Source of the DNA: GCA-2684655 sp051278165
Lineage (GTDB): Bacteria > Planctomycetota > UBA1135 > UBA2386
NCBI GenBank assembly: GCA_051278165.1
Contig: JBNMNW010000045.1
Location: forward strand, 1-26,942
Direction: 5' to 3'
DNA length: 26,942 nt
A model generated the notes under the pieces. That model did no database searches and was not told the DNA's origin. It was given only the letters and a program-made list of their open reading frames with translations. Positions 1 through 8,325 of the stretch are shown here, one piece after another; positions within the stretch are counted from its first letter, which is position 1, and each line of letters starts with the position of its first letter. The position numbers and the translations under genes were made by a program.

Positions 1-108
1 CACGGCAATGGCACGCGCCTGATCTCGACGGCGCCCGAACTGCAGGTCCGCGACCATCTGCAAGAACGGCAATACGCGCTGCGCGTGATTCGCCGCCTGC
101 AGCGCTAG
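1..108 (+). CDS. 3' end of an unidentified protein gene (cut by window start)
   Basis: Reading from base 1 in frame 1 gives 35 codons ending in TAG at 106-108. Nearly every third codon position is G or C, as in the clear genes of this window, which supports real coding. The visible C-terminus is short, basic and rich in Arg, Leu and Gln (it ends VIRRLQR). No domain can be recognised from so little. The stop codon is part of a CTAG tetranucleotide. Confidence 0.55.
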   Translation, partial: HGNGTRLISTAPELQVRDHLQERQYALRVIRRLQR

Positions 109-120
109 TCGTGTCTAGCG
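103..120. terminator. short hairpin over the stop of the first gene
   Basis: CGCTAG (103-108) and CTAGCG (115-120) form a 6-bp stem with a 6-base loop, and the stem contains the TAG stop codon. No T-run follows, so terminator function is only a possibility. The remaining spacer to 320 shows no RNA gene or convincing promoter. Confidence 0.25.
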
Positions 121-320
121 GCGTCGCTCACCGCCTTGGGCGAGTGCCAAGCTATCAGCATCCTGGTGGCGCAGGTGGCGTTCGCCCTGGAGCGCGGCGT
201 AGTGCTCTGTCTGACTCTGCTGTAGGTCGGTAAGTCTATTTGCAGTAAGTGGTAAGCGTTTTGCATCTGGCGAAGTGTGCGCCGGGAATATTCCGCCCGC
301 CAACACCGTCTGAGCCGCCC

Positions 321-779
321 ATGTGGTTGAACCCGCTCACAATTAGCTGCGTCGTAGCGATGCTCTTCCTGACGGCCAGACTCTTTGTCCTGACGACACT
401 GGTGATGCGGCTCAAGCACTTCGCACGCTCACTGCTCATTGCCGTGCTCTACCTGGTGGCCATGGTCATCACCTATGGGGTCGAGTCCCGGGTTGGCGAC
501 CCGAGTTCGGTGTTGGCGAAGAAGGGTGATCAACTCGACCCTGCATGGTTCGCCTCGGTTTGGGAGGCGCAGCAAGCGACGTCATTGCTCCTAATGGGAG
601 TGGTAGTCGCGCTCTCCATGCTCGCTGTTCAGTTGCTGGGAGTGCTGTTCAAGCTGCGCGAGTTTGTGCTGATGCACGAGGCCGATCTGATCACCCGCGA
701 CAAAATATGGGTGCATCAGGCGACCAAACCGGGCGACACCGAAGGCATCCCGGTGGGCAGCGTGCCCGAGCCGAACTAG
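321..779 (+). CDS. small three-helix inner-membrane protein, unknown function
   Basis: 152 residues from the ATG at 321. The frame is open upstream to 249, but those 24 residues lack membrane-protein character, and starting at MWLNPL puts the first hydrophobic segment at the N-terminus. Three likely membrane helices lie at about residues 5-28, 37-54 and 87-113. A short polar loop of about 30 residues separates helices 2 and 3. The C-terminal tail of about 40 residues is hydrophilic. No family was recognised. It converges on the minus-strand gene ending at 814, and its stop lies in a CTAG. The function cannot be inferred from its neighbours. Confidence 0.7.
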   Translation: MWLNPLTISCVVAMLFLTARLFVLTTLVMRLKHFARSLLIAVLYLVAMVITYGVESRVGDPSSVLAKKGDQLDPAWFASVWEAQQATSLLLMGVVVALSMLAVQLLGVLFKLREFVLMHEADLITRDKIWVHQATKPGDTEGIPVGSVPEPN

Positions 780-797
780 CCGCTGCTAGATTGGGCG

Positions 798-809
798 CGA
801 GGCGCCTCG
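798..809. terminator. GC-rich palindrome between convergent genes
   Basis: CGAGGCGCCTCG is a perfect 12-bp palindrome in the 34-bp spacer between the convergent stops at 779 and 814. It is a candidate for a bidirectional terminator stem. It has essentially no loop and no T-run, so the call is weak. Confidence 0.25.
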
Positions 810-813
810 TCGC

Positions 814-1773
814 TTACTTGCGACTCTCGACGGCTTCCTTCGCACGCGGCGAACGATGCTCGTTGAGTGCGGCGTTGACGGCCGCATCCGCGCTGTTCAT
901 GCGCAGCAGTGCATCGAGCGCGGACTTCGTGTTGGTCGCGCCAATCGCCAGCAGCAGCATCTTGCGATCCTGTGCTTGGCCCGCGTACTTCAGGCGATCG
1001 GTCAGCTTCGTAGTCGCATCTTCACCGTGCAGCACCTTGCCGATGCGGCCGACGCAGCGAGCAAAGCGCACATCCTGAACCGGGCCAAGCGACACGGCTA
1101 GAGCGTCGAGCAGTCCGTCAAGTCGTTGCGCCGCACACAGCTCAGCTAGCGCGATCTTGTATTCGATGTCTTCCATCTCGCCAGCGGCGCGCGCGACCAG
1201 TTGCGTCCAGTGCACGCTCGATAGCTTGCCACGCAGGTCGGTGCGCTCGCTGAGGAAGCGGGCGATCTCGGTGCGCACGGCAGGCGCGGCGTTGACCGCC
1301 ATGCCTGCGAGCGTCGAGGCCGTGATGTTCGGTGACGTGCCCTTCTCGCTGTCGGCCAGCACGCGTGCGAATCGCATGACGGGATTCTGCTCAAGGTCCT
1401 TGCCGATCAGCGGGTTGCTGCCAGCCCAGCCGACCATCTTGAAGTATGGGCCTTCACTTGCCGGCAAGCCCATGCGCGTTGCCGCGACGCTAGCGTCCTG
1501 CAGGCAGTAGAGGCGTGACTGGCGAGGCGTCGGGCGTTGGTGCAGCGATAGCGTTGGCCAGTCGAACACGGTCACGGCTTTGTGCTCGGCCGCGCCGCGC
1601 ACGTTTTCAATGATCTGTAGGCGGTGCAAAGCGACCTGATCGCTGTGCGCCTTCTTACCGACTTGGCGGGCAACGACGACGGCGTCCGCGCGAACGAGTC
1701 CCTTGCGAAGGTTCTGGCTGGATGCAATTGCAGTCAGGCTGAGTACCGAACAGAGAATGGGAAGTATGCGCAT
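814..1773 (-). CDS. secreted helical-repeat protein, unknown function
   Basis: 319 residues with an ATG start at 1773 and a TAA stop. Residues 1-19 form a signal peptide (hydrophobic core, then AIASS before Q20), so the protein should be exported. Residues of about 27-125 look like a beta-rich domain of the 'ADAVVVA...VRG...VTVFDW' type, common at the start of secreted repeat proteins in environmental bacteria. From about 145 to the end the chain is Ala/Leu-rich and helical with HEAT-like periodicity, but I cannot assign it to a named repeat. Its start lies only 2 bases after the stop of the metzincin-like lipoprotein gene upstream, so the two are almost certainly one operon and may act together outside the cytoplasm. 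Confidence 0.8.
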   Translation of the reverse strand: MRILPILCSVLSLTAIASSQNLRKGLVRADAVVVARQVGKKAHSDQVALHRLQIIENVRGAAEHKAVTVFDWPTLSLHQRPTPRQSRLYCLQDASVAATRMGLPASEGPYFKMVGWAGSNPLIGKDLEQNPVMRFARVLADSEKGTSPNITASTLAGMAVNAAPAVRTEIARFLSERTDLRGKLSSVHWTQLVARAAGEMEDIEYKIALAELCAAQRLDGLLDALAVSLGPVQDVRFARCVGRIGKVLHGEDATTKLTDRLKYAGQAQDRKMLLLAIGATNTKSALDALLRMNSADAAVNAALNEHRSPRAKEAVESRK

Positions 1774-1775
1774 GA

Positions 1776-3572
1776 TCAGTTGCCGTAGAAGACCTGCTCG
1801 CGCAGGTAGGCCAAGTTGAGGGTGTTGAAGGCCGACGATGGGCTGGTGGCCAACGTGAAGTTGAGCGCGGGGCTCATCAGGTTGGTCGACCCGGAGGGAA
1901 ACAAGCTCGCGTTGCGGATGTGTCCGGACGCCGATTGAGGAAAGTTGGTGCTGTCGTTGCCGTAGAGGCCGTTGGGCATCGCGCCGTCAACAACCAAGCC
2001 GACCGAGTGGCCGCATTCGTGCGCCGTGACCGTTGCGACGAACCGCGCGAGCAGCGAGATCGCTATGTCGAGTTCCGTTTCGCGGCTGTCGCCAACCGTT
2101 CCGAGCAAGCGATCGCCATCTTGCGAATCATCGCCGATCGGTGTGCCGCCATTGACCGGCGTGAACGCATCGTAGGTCGTGCGGAACAACGTGCTGTTCG
2201 GTTGGCCAACGCCACTGTCGATGATCGTGTGCAAGAACACGCCGAGTCGGGCGGTGCTGCCCCCGGTTGGGAAGTCGGTTTGAGTGTTGTCGTTTTGGGT
2301 CGTGTTGGACGGGTCGAAGATCGCGAGGCCCAAGACGCCGGATAGCGATGACGCGCCGCTAATCGAGATTTGCGAGAACCCTAACGAGGCGTAGGTGACG
2401 CTTGAGTTGCCGTTGAAGTTGCCCGCGGGCGCGGTCAACGTGAATGACACCGGTGTGCCGGAGTAGTAGGCCGCCAGGTCGGCAAGCATCTCCGTCTTGA
2501 TGCGACTGATGACGATGTCGTTGCTGTTGCTGGCGCCTTGCACGTTGGCGATCGGCGTTGCCGAGGTCAGGCCAGTGATCTGCAGCAGGTCTTCAAAGTC
2601 GCTGACCGAGTTTGCGCCGCTCGTGACGTCGACTTGGGCTTGGCCACCAGGGCTACTCGTAGCGTAGGAATCTTCGTCGCGCGAGAAGTCGAGGAACCAC
2701 ACTTGGCTGGCATTGACTGTGGTCTCAAATGGCTGCGTGTTGTCATTGAACGCGCGAACCGTGAACGAGTAGGTCGTGGGCGTCGACGACAGGCCCGACA
2801 CGTCGACAACAATGCACGTGAGGGTGACAGCAGTCGCCGGGAAGCCAACGCTGGTTGGAACCAGATACTTGGCAGCGGTGTTATTGGCGCTGACTTCGGT
2901 GAAGAACGAGCGCAAGTTCGTGCCTACTGGCTGGGTGCCAGACGCCGTCGAGACACCGACATTCGCCGTGATGACCGTTTGGCTGGTCGCGATGGCGCTG
3001 TTGTCCGAGTAGGTGAGATCGATGGTCCAGCCGTTGGTCGGCACTTGCAGCGTGCCTCCCGCCGCGCCGGTGCCGTTGAGCTCGTCGTCGATATCGGCGA
3101 CCGTGACATTGCTGATGACTGGATCGGCGCCATCACTGGAGCCGATCGTGATCGCCGTGCCGCCACCCTTAGGAGCTGTAGTTGTGCCGCCGGCTGCATC
3201 ATTCAGATCGGACAACACGATCGTCGTGGTGTCTGGCGTGAACGTGACGCCCGCGCCCAATGTGATCGAAAGCGTTGTGCTGCTGAGCATCGCCGGCGCT
3301 GTCGTCACGGCGCCAAGCGTGGCACTTCCCGAAAGCGTGAAGTCTTCGTCCGTCAACAACGCGCCGCTGACGAGCACTACGGCTGTCGAAAATCCCAGCA
3401 CTAGCGTGTCGCCAGCCACCGGACTGCTGCCAGAACCCGCAAATGAGGCTGTGACGATCACCGGAGCGGCATTCGACGGACCACCGCCACTACTGCCACT
3501 ACAGGCAGCGAGCATGGCCAAAAAGGTTGCCGCAAGAAAGCGCTGCGGCGAGAGGGTGTTGGTTCCGATCAT
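1776..3572 (-). CDS. metzincin-like zinc metalloprotease lipoprotein
   Basis: 598 residues. The N-terminus carries a lipoprotein signal with lipobox LAAC (Cys24) and a Ser/Gly linker. Residues of about 35-280 look like Ig-like beta-sandwich material: Thr/Ser/Val-rich, alternating strands. The C-terminal part contains HECGH at 518-522 followed by SVGL and Asp529, and a later NLMSP (about 564-568) that resembles a metzincin Met-turn. Together they suggest an exported zinc protease with Glu519 as catalytic base. The usual third ligand sits ten residues after the first His; here that position is Val528 and Asp is one further on, so the site is unusual. It is first in an operon with the secreted protein ending at 814. 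No specific peptidase family is claimed. Confidence 0.8.
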   Translation of the reverse strand: MIGTNTLSPQRFLAATFLAMLAACSGSSGGGPSNAAPVIVTASFAGSGSSPVAGDTLVLGFSTAVVLVSGALLTDEDFTLSGSATLGAVTTAPAMLSSTTLSITLGAGVTFTPDTTTIVLSDLNDAAGGTTTAPKGGGTAITIGSSDGADPVISNVTVADIDDELNGTGAAGGTLQVPTNGWTIDLTYSDNSAIATSQTVITANVGVSTASGTQPVGTNLRSFFTEVSANNTAAKYLVPTSVGFPATAVTLTCIVVDVSGLSSTPTTYSFTVRAFNDNTQPFETTVNASQVWFLDFSRDEDSYATSSPGGQAQVDVTSGANSVSDFEDLLQITGLTSATPIANVQGASNSNDIVISRIKTEMLADLAAYYSGTPVSFTLTAPAGNFNGNSSVTYASLGFSQISISGASSLSGVLGLAIFDPSNTTQNDNTQTDFPTGGSTARLGVFLHTIIDSGVGQPNSTLFRTTYDAFTPVNGGTPIGDDSQDGDRLLGTVGDSRETELDIAISLLARFVATVTAHECGHSVGLVVDGAMPNGLYGNDSTNFPQSASGHIRNASLFPSGSTNLMSPALNFTLATSPSSAFNTLNLAYLREQVFYGN

Positions 3573-3578
3573 GAGGGC

Positions 3579-4139
3579 ATGGCGAAGTTGAGGTTATGGA
3601 CGGCGTACATGTGGGCGGGAGCATCCGTCCCGCGCGAGTTCGGTCCCGATGGCCGTCCGCTGCGCAAGCCGTGGCGCATGCCTTCCGAAGCGGCAGTTGC
3701 CGAAGCGGACCGAATCAGGGCCTGCCGGTCACAGCCTCGGTGGCCTCGCTGGTTTGGTTGGGCGTGCATTGGGGTTTCGTGCTTCGTAGCTCTCCGGCCG
3801 ATGACATGGGTGCCACCGCATGCTCAGGTATCGGCAGCAAGCGTGCCAGGGCCTGAGACGCCGCGGCCGATGATTGGCATTTCTTCCCTTTACTACGTCG
3901 ACGAAGCGGGCGCGTTTCGTTGGGCGGAAGAAGACATCGAAGGCCCGTTCAGCATGGTGGTTCTTACTGAGGAGTTCCTGCCGCTTGCTCGCTTCGATGG
4001 CATCGGAGACTCCCCGTGGCGGCCCGAAGGACCGCTTGCCGAGCTGCTGCACAGTGGCAATAGGTATCACGCCTACCTCTTAGCGACCCACCTTGGGCGC
4101 GAGGTGAAAAGTGTGCTCACAACCTTCGATTGGCAGTGA
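3579..4139 (+). CDS. single-pass membrane protein, hypothetical
   Basis: 186 residues if the ATG at 3579 is used. That start lies 6 bases from the divergent gene's start at 3572, leaving no promoter space, so the in-frame ATG at 3678 (residue 34) is a real alternative. The N-terminal half is basic and Pro/Arg-rich. One hydrophobic segment follows at about residues 59-77. The C-terminal part of about 100 residues is acidic and soluble-looking, with the only recognisable features being a Trp/Glu-rich segment and a conserved-looking ending. No family was recognised. The spacer to the kinase gene (4140-4271) holds no clear feature. Confidence 0.6.
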   Translation: MAKLRLWTAYMWAGASVPREFGPDGRPLRKPWRMPSEAAVAEADRIRACRSQPRWPRWFGWACIGVSCFVALRPMTWVPPHAQVSAASVPGPETPRPMIGISSLYYVDEAGAFRWAEEDIEGPFSMVVLTEEFLPLARFDGIGDSPWRPEGPLAELLHSGNRYHAYLLATHLGREVKSVLTTFDWQ

Positions 4140-4271
4140 TAGGGAAGTCCCGGTGGCACCGTGATAGCGCGGTCACTTTTCGGCGTAACTCAACTCTGAG
4201 TAAGGGGATACCGAAGATGTTGTTGCGGGGGGAAACGCTCCTCGCACCATGCAACCGGGACAACACTGCGG

Positions 4272-5201
4272 ATGATGAAGCTTGCCATTGGTGAGGTAGT
4301 CGAGGGCTACCGGATCACTCGTTTTCTGGGTCGCGGAGGCTTTGCCTCTGTCTATCTGGCGCAGCACGAGCAATCCGGCAGCAAGGTGGCGCTCAAGGTG
4401 GGCGGCATCTCTGGCGGTGGCCGACAGGTCACGCGACTGCTCGAAGTGACGTCGCGCCGCACCTCGGAGGGCATTAGTCCCGATGAGTTGCCGGCAGAGG
4501 CGGTGTTCTTCGAGCCGCGCGGCGTGCGAATCGACTTGTTCGACCAACAGGAAGTGTCAGCGATGCTGCGCGCCGAGGGGGATCTGCTCGCAAACTGCGA
4601 CCACGAGAACCTCGTCTCGGTGCACGATCGCCTGATGGTCGACAACCAACCGGTGCTCGTGCTCGACTACGTTCGGGGCAAGACACTGCGCGAGAAGATC
4701 CGCAGCCTCGAAGGAATCCACCTGAACTGGTTCTTGGCGGTTGTTCGTGCTCTGACAACGCTGCGCGAGTCCGGCACGATGGACTACCACGGCGATCTCA
4801 AGCCTGAGAATATCATCGTCAAGCCAAGCGGCAAGGTCGTGCTGCTCGACCCCGCCATGCGCTTGCCGGATCGCCCGGTCGTCACCACGACGCCGCACTA
4901 CAACCCGATGCTCCTGACGGACAGCAAGGCTGACGTCATGGCAATCGGAATCATGATCTACGAGATCTTGACCGGCACACTGCCGTTCGACGAGGTCCCG
5001 TGGGAGTTTGCCGGCCGTCAAAGCGGTGGCGAAACGCAGCGTTTATCACTGAGCTACTTCTTCAGCTACACGCCGCCGAACGCACTCAACCCGAAGACAC
5101 CGGAAGAACTCGAGCGCATCGTCTATCGATGCATCACGGTGCAGGATTACGGCTTGGCCGGCCTGCAGACCGATCTCGAAGCGTTCATCAGCAAGGCCTG
5201 A
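4272..5201 (+). CDS. eukaryote-like Ser/Thr protein kinase, atypical
   Basis: 309 residues, a kinase domain with no membrane helix or sensor domain, so probably cytosolic. Seen: glycine-rich loop GRGGFASV (20-27); VALK with ATP-binding Lys42; catalytic loop HGDLKPEN (173-180) with Asp175, Lys177 and Asn180; the subdomain IX Asp-Gly pair (Asp221, Gly226). Atypical points: the DFG motif reads DPA (193-195), keeping the metal-binding Asp but not the Gly; no APE motif is visible, only TPHYNP; and about 45 residues (47-92) are inserted between the Lys42 strand and the helix expected to carry the alpha-C Glu. It is likely an active or weakly active Hanks-type kinase, though a pseudokinase is possible. 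ATG at 4275 is an equally good start. No phosphatase or FHA gene lies nearby. Confidence 0.85.
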   Translation: MMKLAIGEVVEGYRITRFLGRGGFASVYLAQHEQSGSKVALKVGGISGGGRQVTRLLEVTSRRTSEGISPDELPAEAVFFEPRGVRIDLFDQQEVSAMLRAEGDLLANCDHENLVSVHDRLMVDNQPVLVLDYVRGKTLREKIRSLEGIHLNWFLAVVRALTTLRESGTMDYHGDLKPENIIVKPSGKVVLLDPAMRLPDRPVVTTTPHYNPMLLTDSKADVMAIGIMIYEILTGTLPFDEVPWEFAGRQSGGETQRLSLSYFFSYTPPNALNPKTPEELERIVYRCITVQDYGLAGLQTDLEAFISKA

Positions 5202-5227
5202 GGGCCTTTGAGAAGGATAGCAGGCTG

Positions 5228-5395
5228 CTAGGAGTCTGCGCCACGGGAGAGCAAACCGCCAGGCACGCACCCTTCGCACCATGTCGGCCCGCCAAATCCT
5301 CGCCGAATCCACCGATTCGACTGCGTTTCGGCGAACCAACCCGGTGCGAACGTCACGCACCTGGTCGATTCGCCTCCCGTGACGCTGACTCCTAG
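5228..5395 (-). mobile_element. 168-bp palindromic MITE-like element, copy A
   Basis: The reverse complement of this segment matches 8326-8493 at 164 of 168 bases with no gaps. It begins CTAGGAGTC and ends GACTCCTAG; the outer 22 bases of the two ends are inverted repeats with two mismatches. The whole element folds on itself: 57 of 84 position pairs are complementary. A CTAG at each end fits insertion into a CTAG target with TA duplication, the known behaviour of IS630-family elements. No transposase is encoded, so it would have to be mobilised in trans. It lies between convergent genes, and its outer TAG is the stop codon of the minus-strand gene 5392-5979. Confidence 0.85.
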
Positions 5396-5979
5396 AGTGA
5401 AGCCTTGCTGCGCGGCGCGCCGAACCAGGCGCCTGCCGCGATTGCCGCGACGCCGCTGCCGACCATCCATAGGTCGATCTGCCAGCCGGCGAGCAAACCG
5501 TGCGCGGCGGTTGCAGCCGCGAATACGCCGGCAGCTGTGAGGACCCCGCGTGCATAGTTTGGCGTGGTCTTCGTCGCTTGTGCTGCGATGGGCGCATTGC
5601 TCTTCGAAGCGTCCGAACTGGCGCTTTCTACCGGTGCTTGGTTGCCCCAGTCCAGCTTGCCTGCCTGTTCATCGGGGGCATCTAGATCACCCCAATCTGA
5701 TTCCGGTTCACCCCAGGAAGTCGACGTTGTGGCTTGCTCGCTCGGTGCTGCCGGTGTGTTTGCGGCTGCCTTTGCCGTGCGTTCTTGCAGCTCGCGCATA
5801 CGTCGCTGCTGGTAGCCCGTCGTCTGCGTGCCAGCGATCTCCTGCTTCAGCTTCGCGACCTTTGGGTCTTCAAATACCGCAGAATCGTCGCCCCAAGGGC
5901 CCTTGTGACCTGCCTCGATGGTGTTCGCGAGTTCGTTGTCGTCGTCGAACGTGTCCGTGATATCGCCGTTTGCATCCAT
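5392..5979 (-). CDS. membrane protein with acidic Trp-Gly-Asp-rich tail, unknown
   Basis: 195 residues from the ATG at 5979. The frame stays open to 6135, but the extra N-terminal 52 residues are Arg/Ser/Pro-rich shadow-like sequence, whereas MDANGDITD starts a clean acidic protein. Order: acidic N-terminus; a short Lys/Glu/Gln-rich helix at about 40-66; a low-complexity stretch with repeated WG(D/E/N) motifs (about 85-118); two hydrophobic segments at about 145-164 and 170-188; a basic tail. It is probably C-terminally anchored with a cytosolic disordered region. The TAG stop coincides with the terminal CTAG of the mobile element, so the insertion left the protein intact. The spacer 5980-6211 upstream probably holds its promoter, but no box is convincing. 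Confidence 0.7.
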   Translation of the reverse strand: MDANGDITDTFDDDNELANTIEAGHKGPWGDDSAVFEDPKVAKLKQEIAGTQTTGYQQRRMRELQERTAKAAANTPAAPSEQATTSTSWGEPESDWGDLDAPDEQAGKLDWGNQAPVESASSDASKSNAPIAAQATKTTPNYARGVLTAAGVFAAATAAHGLLAGWQIDLWMVGSGVAAIAAGAWFGAPRSKASL

Positions 5980-6211
5980 GCTCTGGTGCCATCGGCACCT
6001 TGAGTTGCTTGGGTTTAGTCGGCTATGCGGGGGATGCTGTGCTCGAGAAATAGTGCGCCTGCCCGTTGCCGTCGCCGGTTTGCTCGATCTTGCCGTGTGG
6101 CGCCTACTTGGATCGACTGCAACAGGTCGACGCAACAGGCCGAGCCGTGGGGCACATCAGCGAACGTATTTGGCTAAGTGAGAACCCGGCTGGCCGCTGA
6201 TCAACCGTCAG

Positions 6212-6814
6212 TCAGATCACGAATGGCGCGTCGCCGATGTCTGGCGAGTAGTACTTGATGCGCATCGGGCTGACCTTGCCAGTCGCCTGGTCGAACACGT
6301 TGATCTCGTCCAGATCGCGACCATAGACGTGCAGCGAGATCGTCGGCTTGTTGCTGGTGTTACCGATGCGGTGGATCTCTTCGTAGGGCGGCAGCAGATA
6401 GGCGACCCCGCCCTTGCCGACATCGGTGCCGCGCGTTTGCTCCAATTCGCAGAAGTCAGGCCGGGAGCCGTCGTCGAGTCGGTCGTAGCAAATCTCTTCG
6501 AGAGTGTTGTCGACGATGCCCATTACGCCCCAGCAGGCGTGGTCGTGGATCGGTGTGATCTGGCCTGGTTGCCATACCAAGGAGAGAATGATGAACCGAT
6601 TCTTTGGGTCTTTGTGCAGCAGATGGCGGGTGTAGCGGTCTGGTTCGCCGATCCGGTAGCGCTCTTCTAGCCATCGGTCATCGCTGCAAAGCTCTTTGGT
6701 GGCCTTAGATACCTCGCGGATGATGATTCGGTTGGCGGGCCGCTTGTCGAGCACCTGCTCAATGGAGCGAACATAGTCCTGGAGGCCGAAGCCGATCGGT
6801 GAAGCTGTGGACAT
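6212..6814 (-). CDS. cysteine dioxygenase-family thiol dioxygenase
   Basis: 200 residues from the ATG at 6814. The frame continues to 6937, but that would overlap the divergent lipoprotein gene, and the extension lacks family character. The cupin-fold iron site is visible: HDH at 90-92 in PIHDHACWG, and His148 in EIHRIGN. The Ser-His-Tyr triad of the family appears as SLHVY (160-164). Arg63 in YTRHLL sits where family members use Arg or Gln to choose between cysteine and 3-mercaptopropionate, and Arg would favour cysteine. The expected reaction is O2-dependent oxidation of a thiol to its sulfinate in the cytosol. The family is clear, the substrate is inferred. No sulfinate-processing gene lies nearby. 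Confidence 0.88.
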   Translation of the reverse strand: MSTASPIGFGLQDYVRSIEQVLDKRPANRIIIREVSKATKELCSDDRWLEERYRIGEPDRYTRHLLHKDPKNRFIILSLVWQPGQITPIHDHACWGVMGIVDNTLEEICYDRLDDGSRPDFCELEQTRGTDVGKGGVAYLLPPYEEIHRIGNTSNKPTISLHVYGRDLDEINVFDQATGKVSPMRIKYYSPDIGDAPFVI

Positions 6815-6912
6815 CGCGGGGATCGTCGGGAAGATGGCGGGCACTCCGCCGGTCTCAGTCGCCCGGCCATTGTGGCCGGTCCGAGCCTGGTTGACCAATC
6901 CGCTGTCCAGAC

Positions 6913-8223
6913 ATGATTTTCGTCCGATCCCTACCAACGGTCCTTTCTGCTTTCGGCCTCCTGTTGCTCGCTGGCTGTGGCACCAACTCGGTGATCCAGC
7001 GCAGCCAGAAGATGGCTAGCCTAGGCGATTACCGTCACGCGTATGAGGTGATTGACCTCGAGTACAGCCGTCAGCTGATTGCTGGTGCGATTGACAAGGA
7101 TATTGCCAAGCTACATGCGGAGCTCAAACTCGAGTGGCTGCGCGATCGGGCGCAAGCACGCATCTTTGCCGAGCGCGAAGATGCGGCGCTCAAGTTGCTC
7201 GACGAGTTGGACCGCCTCGATCCGGATTACCCGGGAACGTCGCCGCTGCGCGTCGCCGCGACCCTGAAGAAGGCCGAGCGGATTGTTGAGTTCGCCAATG
7301 AGCAGCTCAACCGTAAGGAGTTCACGGGGGCCATGGAGAGCTACCTGGAGAGTCAGAAGCTCATTCCTGGCTACAAGCCGGCCGATGACGGCATCGAACG
7401 GGTCGCCCAAGTGTTGGCGCGCATGAGTGCGCGCGCGCAGCAGCAGATGCTGCAGGCGTGGCGCAAGTATCCCGACTTCCGTCACATTGAGGTCGCCTGG
7501 CATGCCGCTTCGGTGCTTCACAACACGCCGGACCTGAATGATGAGAAGCGTGAGAGTGCGCTGAGGCTTGCCAAGAATGCCAAGCACGAGAGCGCGCTGA
7601 GCAAGTTCCAAGAAGCGAAGGACTGTGAGCTCGCCAACCAGTTTGGCGCTGCGTTGATGCTCTACCGCACGGCGCTGCAGCTCGATCCTGAGTTGGCGAA
7701 GGCCACGGAAGCAATCGCCGCCATGCAGAAGGAGCTGATAGCTGTTAGCTTGCTCGAGCGGGCGCAACTTGCGATGCGCAACGATGAGTTTACGGTCGCC
7801 AACGAGTTGTTGAAGGAGGCCCACGACATGTCGAAGTTGTCGCGCGCCCAGATCAATGACTTGATGATGCAGTCGCGCAAGCTGCATGGCCAAAAGGACT
7901 ATCGCGAAGCCCTCGACCTCGAGGTCATGGGTAAGAAGGCCGAGGCCCTGGCGTCGTTCGAGGCTCTTGCCAAATCATGGCCGGCTGGCCTCGAGGACGA
8001 GGAGGCACGCATCGTTGGTTTGACGATTGACGTCGAGTCAGCCAAGGTCGAGTGGGCCGCTGCGACGAAGGCGGAGGCGGCAGGTAAGCTTGGAGAAGCG
8101 CTTGATCACTACCTGACCGCCGAGCGTTTCTACGCTGAGTGGCGCGATGGCGAAGTGCACGTTGCACGCCTTCGCAAGGCGATTGCTGAAAAGGCAGTCG
8201 GGTCGGAAGGCGGCGGTAGTTAG
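6913..8223 (+). CDS. TPR-like helical lipoprotein
   Basis: 436 residues. Residues 1-21 form a lipoprotein signal with lipobox LAGC (Cys22), so the protein should be anchored in a membrane and face the periplasm or outside. The rest is almost wholly alpha-helical, rich in Ala, Leu, Glu and Lys. TPR-like helix pairs are seen near residues 235-265 (NQFGAALMLYRTALQLDP), near 335-355 (KKAEALASFEALAKSWP) and near 385-410 (KLGEALDHYLTAERFY). Such proteins are usually scaffolds, and no enzyme motif is present. It is divergent from the thiol dioxygenase, with about 98 bp between starts. Mobile element copy B lies 102 bases after its stop. Confidence 0.82.
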   Translation: MIFVRSLPTVLSAFGLLLLAGCGTNSVIQRSQKMASLGDYRHAYEVIDLEYSRQLIAGAIDKDIAKLHAELKLEWLRDRAQARIFAEREDAALKLLDELDRLDPDYPGTSPLRVAATLKKAERIVEFANEQLNRKEFTGAMESYLESQKLIPGYKPADDGIERVAQVLARMSARAQQQMLQAWRKYPDFRHIEVAWHAASVLHNTPDLNDEKRESALRLAKNAKHESALSKFQEAKDCELANQFGAALMLYRTALQLDPELAKATEAIAAMQKELIAVSLLERAQLAMRNDEFTVANELLKEAHDMSKLSRAQINDLMMQSRKLHGQKDYREALDLEVMGKKAEALASFEALAKSWPAGLEDEEARIVGLTIDVESAKVEWAAATKAEAAGKLGEALDHYLTAERFYAEWRDGEVHVARLRKAIAEKAVGSEGGGS

Positions 8224-8325
8224 GCCTCGGGGTCGATTCCTAGCTGGCCTCCAGCTGGCCACGCCACTGGGTCGCTAGCCGACCTCAATGGCTAGCTTTT
8301 GCCGGCCGCGATGTCGGATCTCCAG
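8224..8325. other. CTAG-rich intergenic spacer
   Basis: Together with the mobile element and 8494-8544 this makes a 321-bp gene-free stretch before the histidine kinase. The part outside the element holds four further CTAG sites (near 8240, 8273, 8291 and 8509) and repeats of AGCTGGCC (near 8242 and 8254). No ORF, RNA gene or clear promoter is visible. Confidence 0.5.

Noticed and set aside
2538..3404. Plus-strand open frame opposite the metalloprotease gene
   Set aside because: Arg-rich shadow; the minus strand has the lipobox, beta-rich domains and zinc motif.
5228..5470. Open frames crossing the 168-bp element on both strands
   Set aside because: They run through the element into flanks of different genes, have no own start or stop, and the conserved unit is the DNA palindrome, not a protein.
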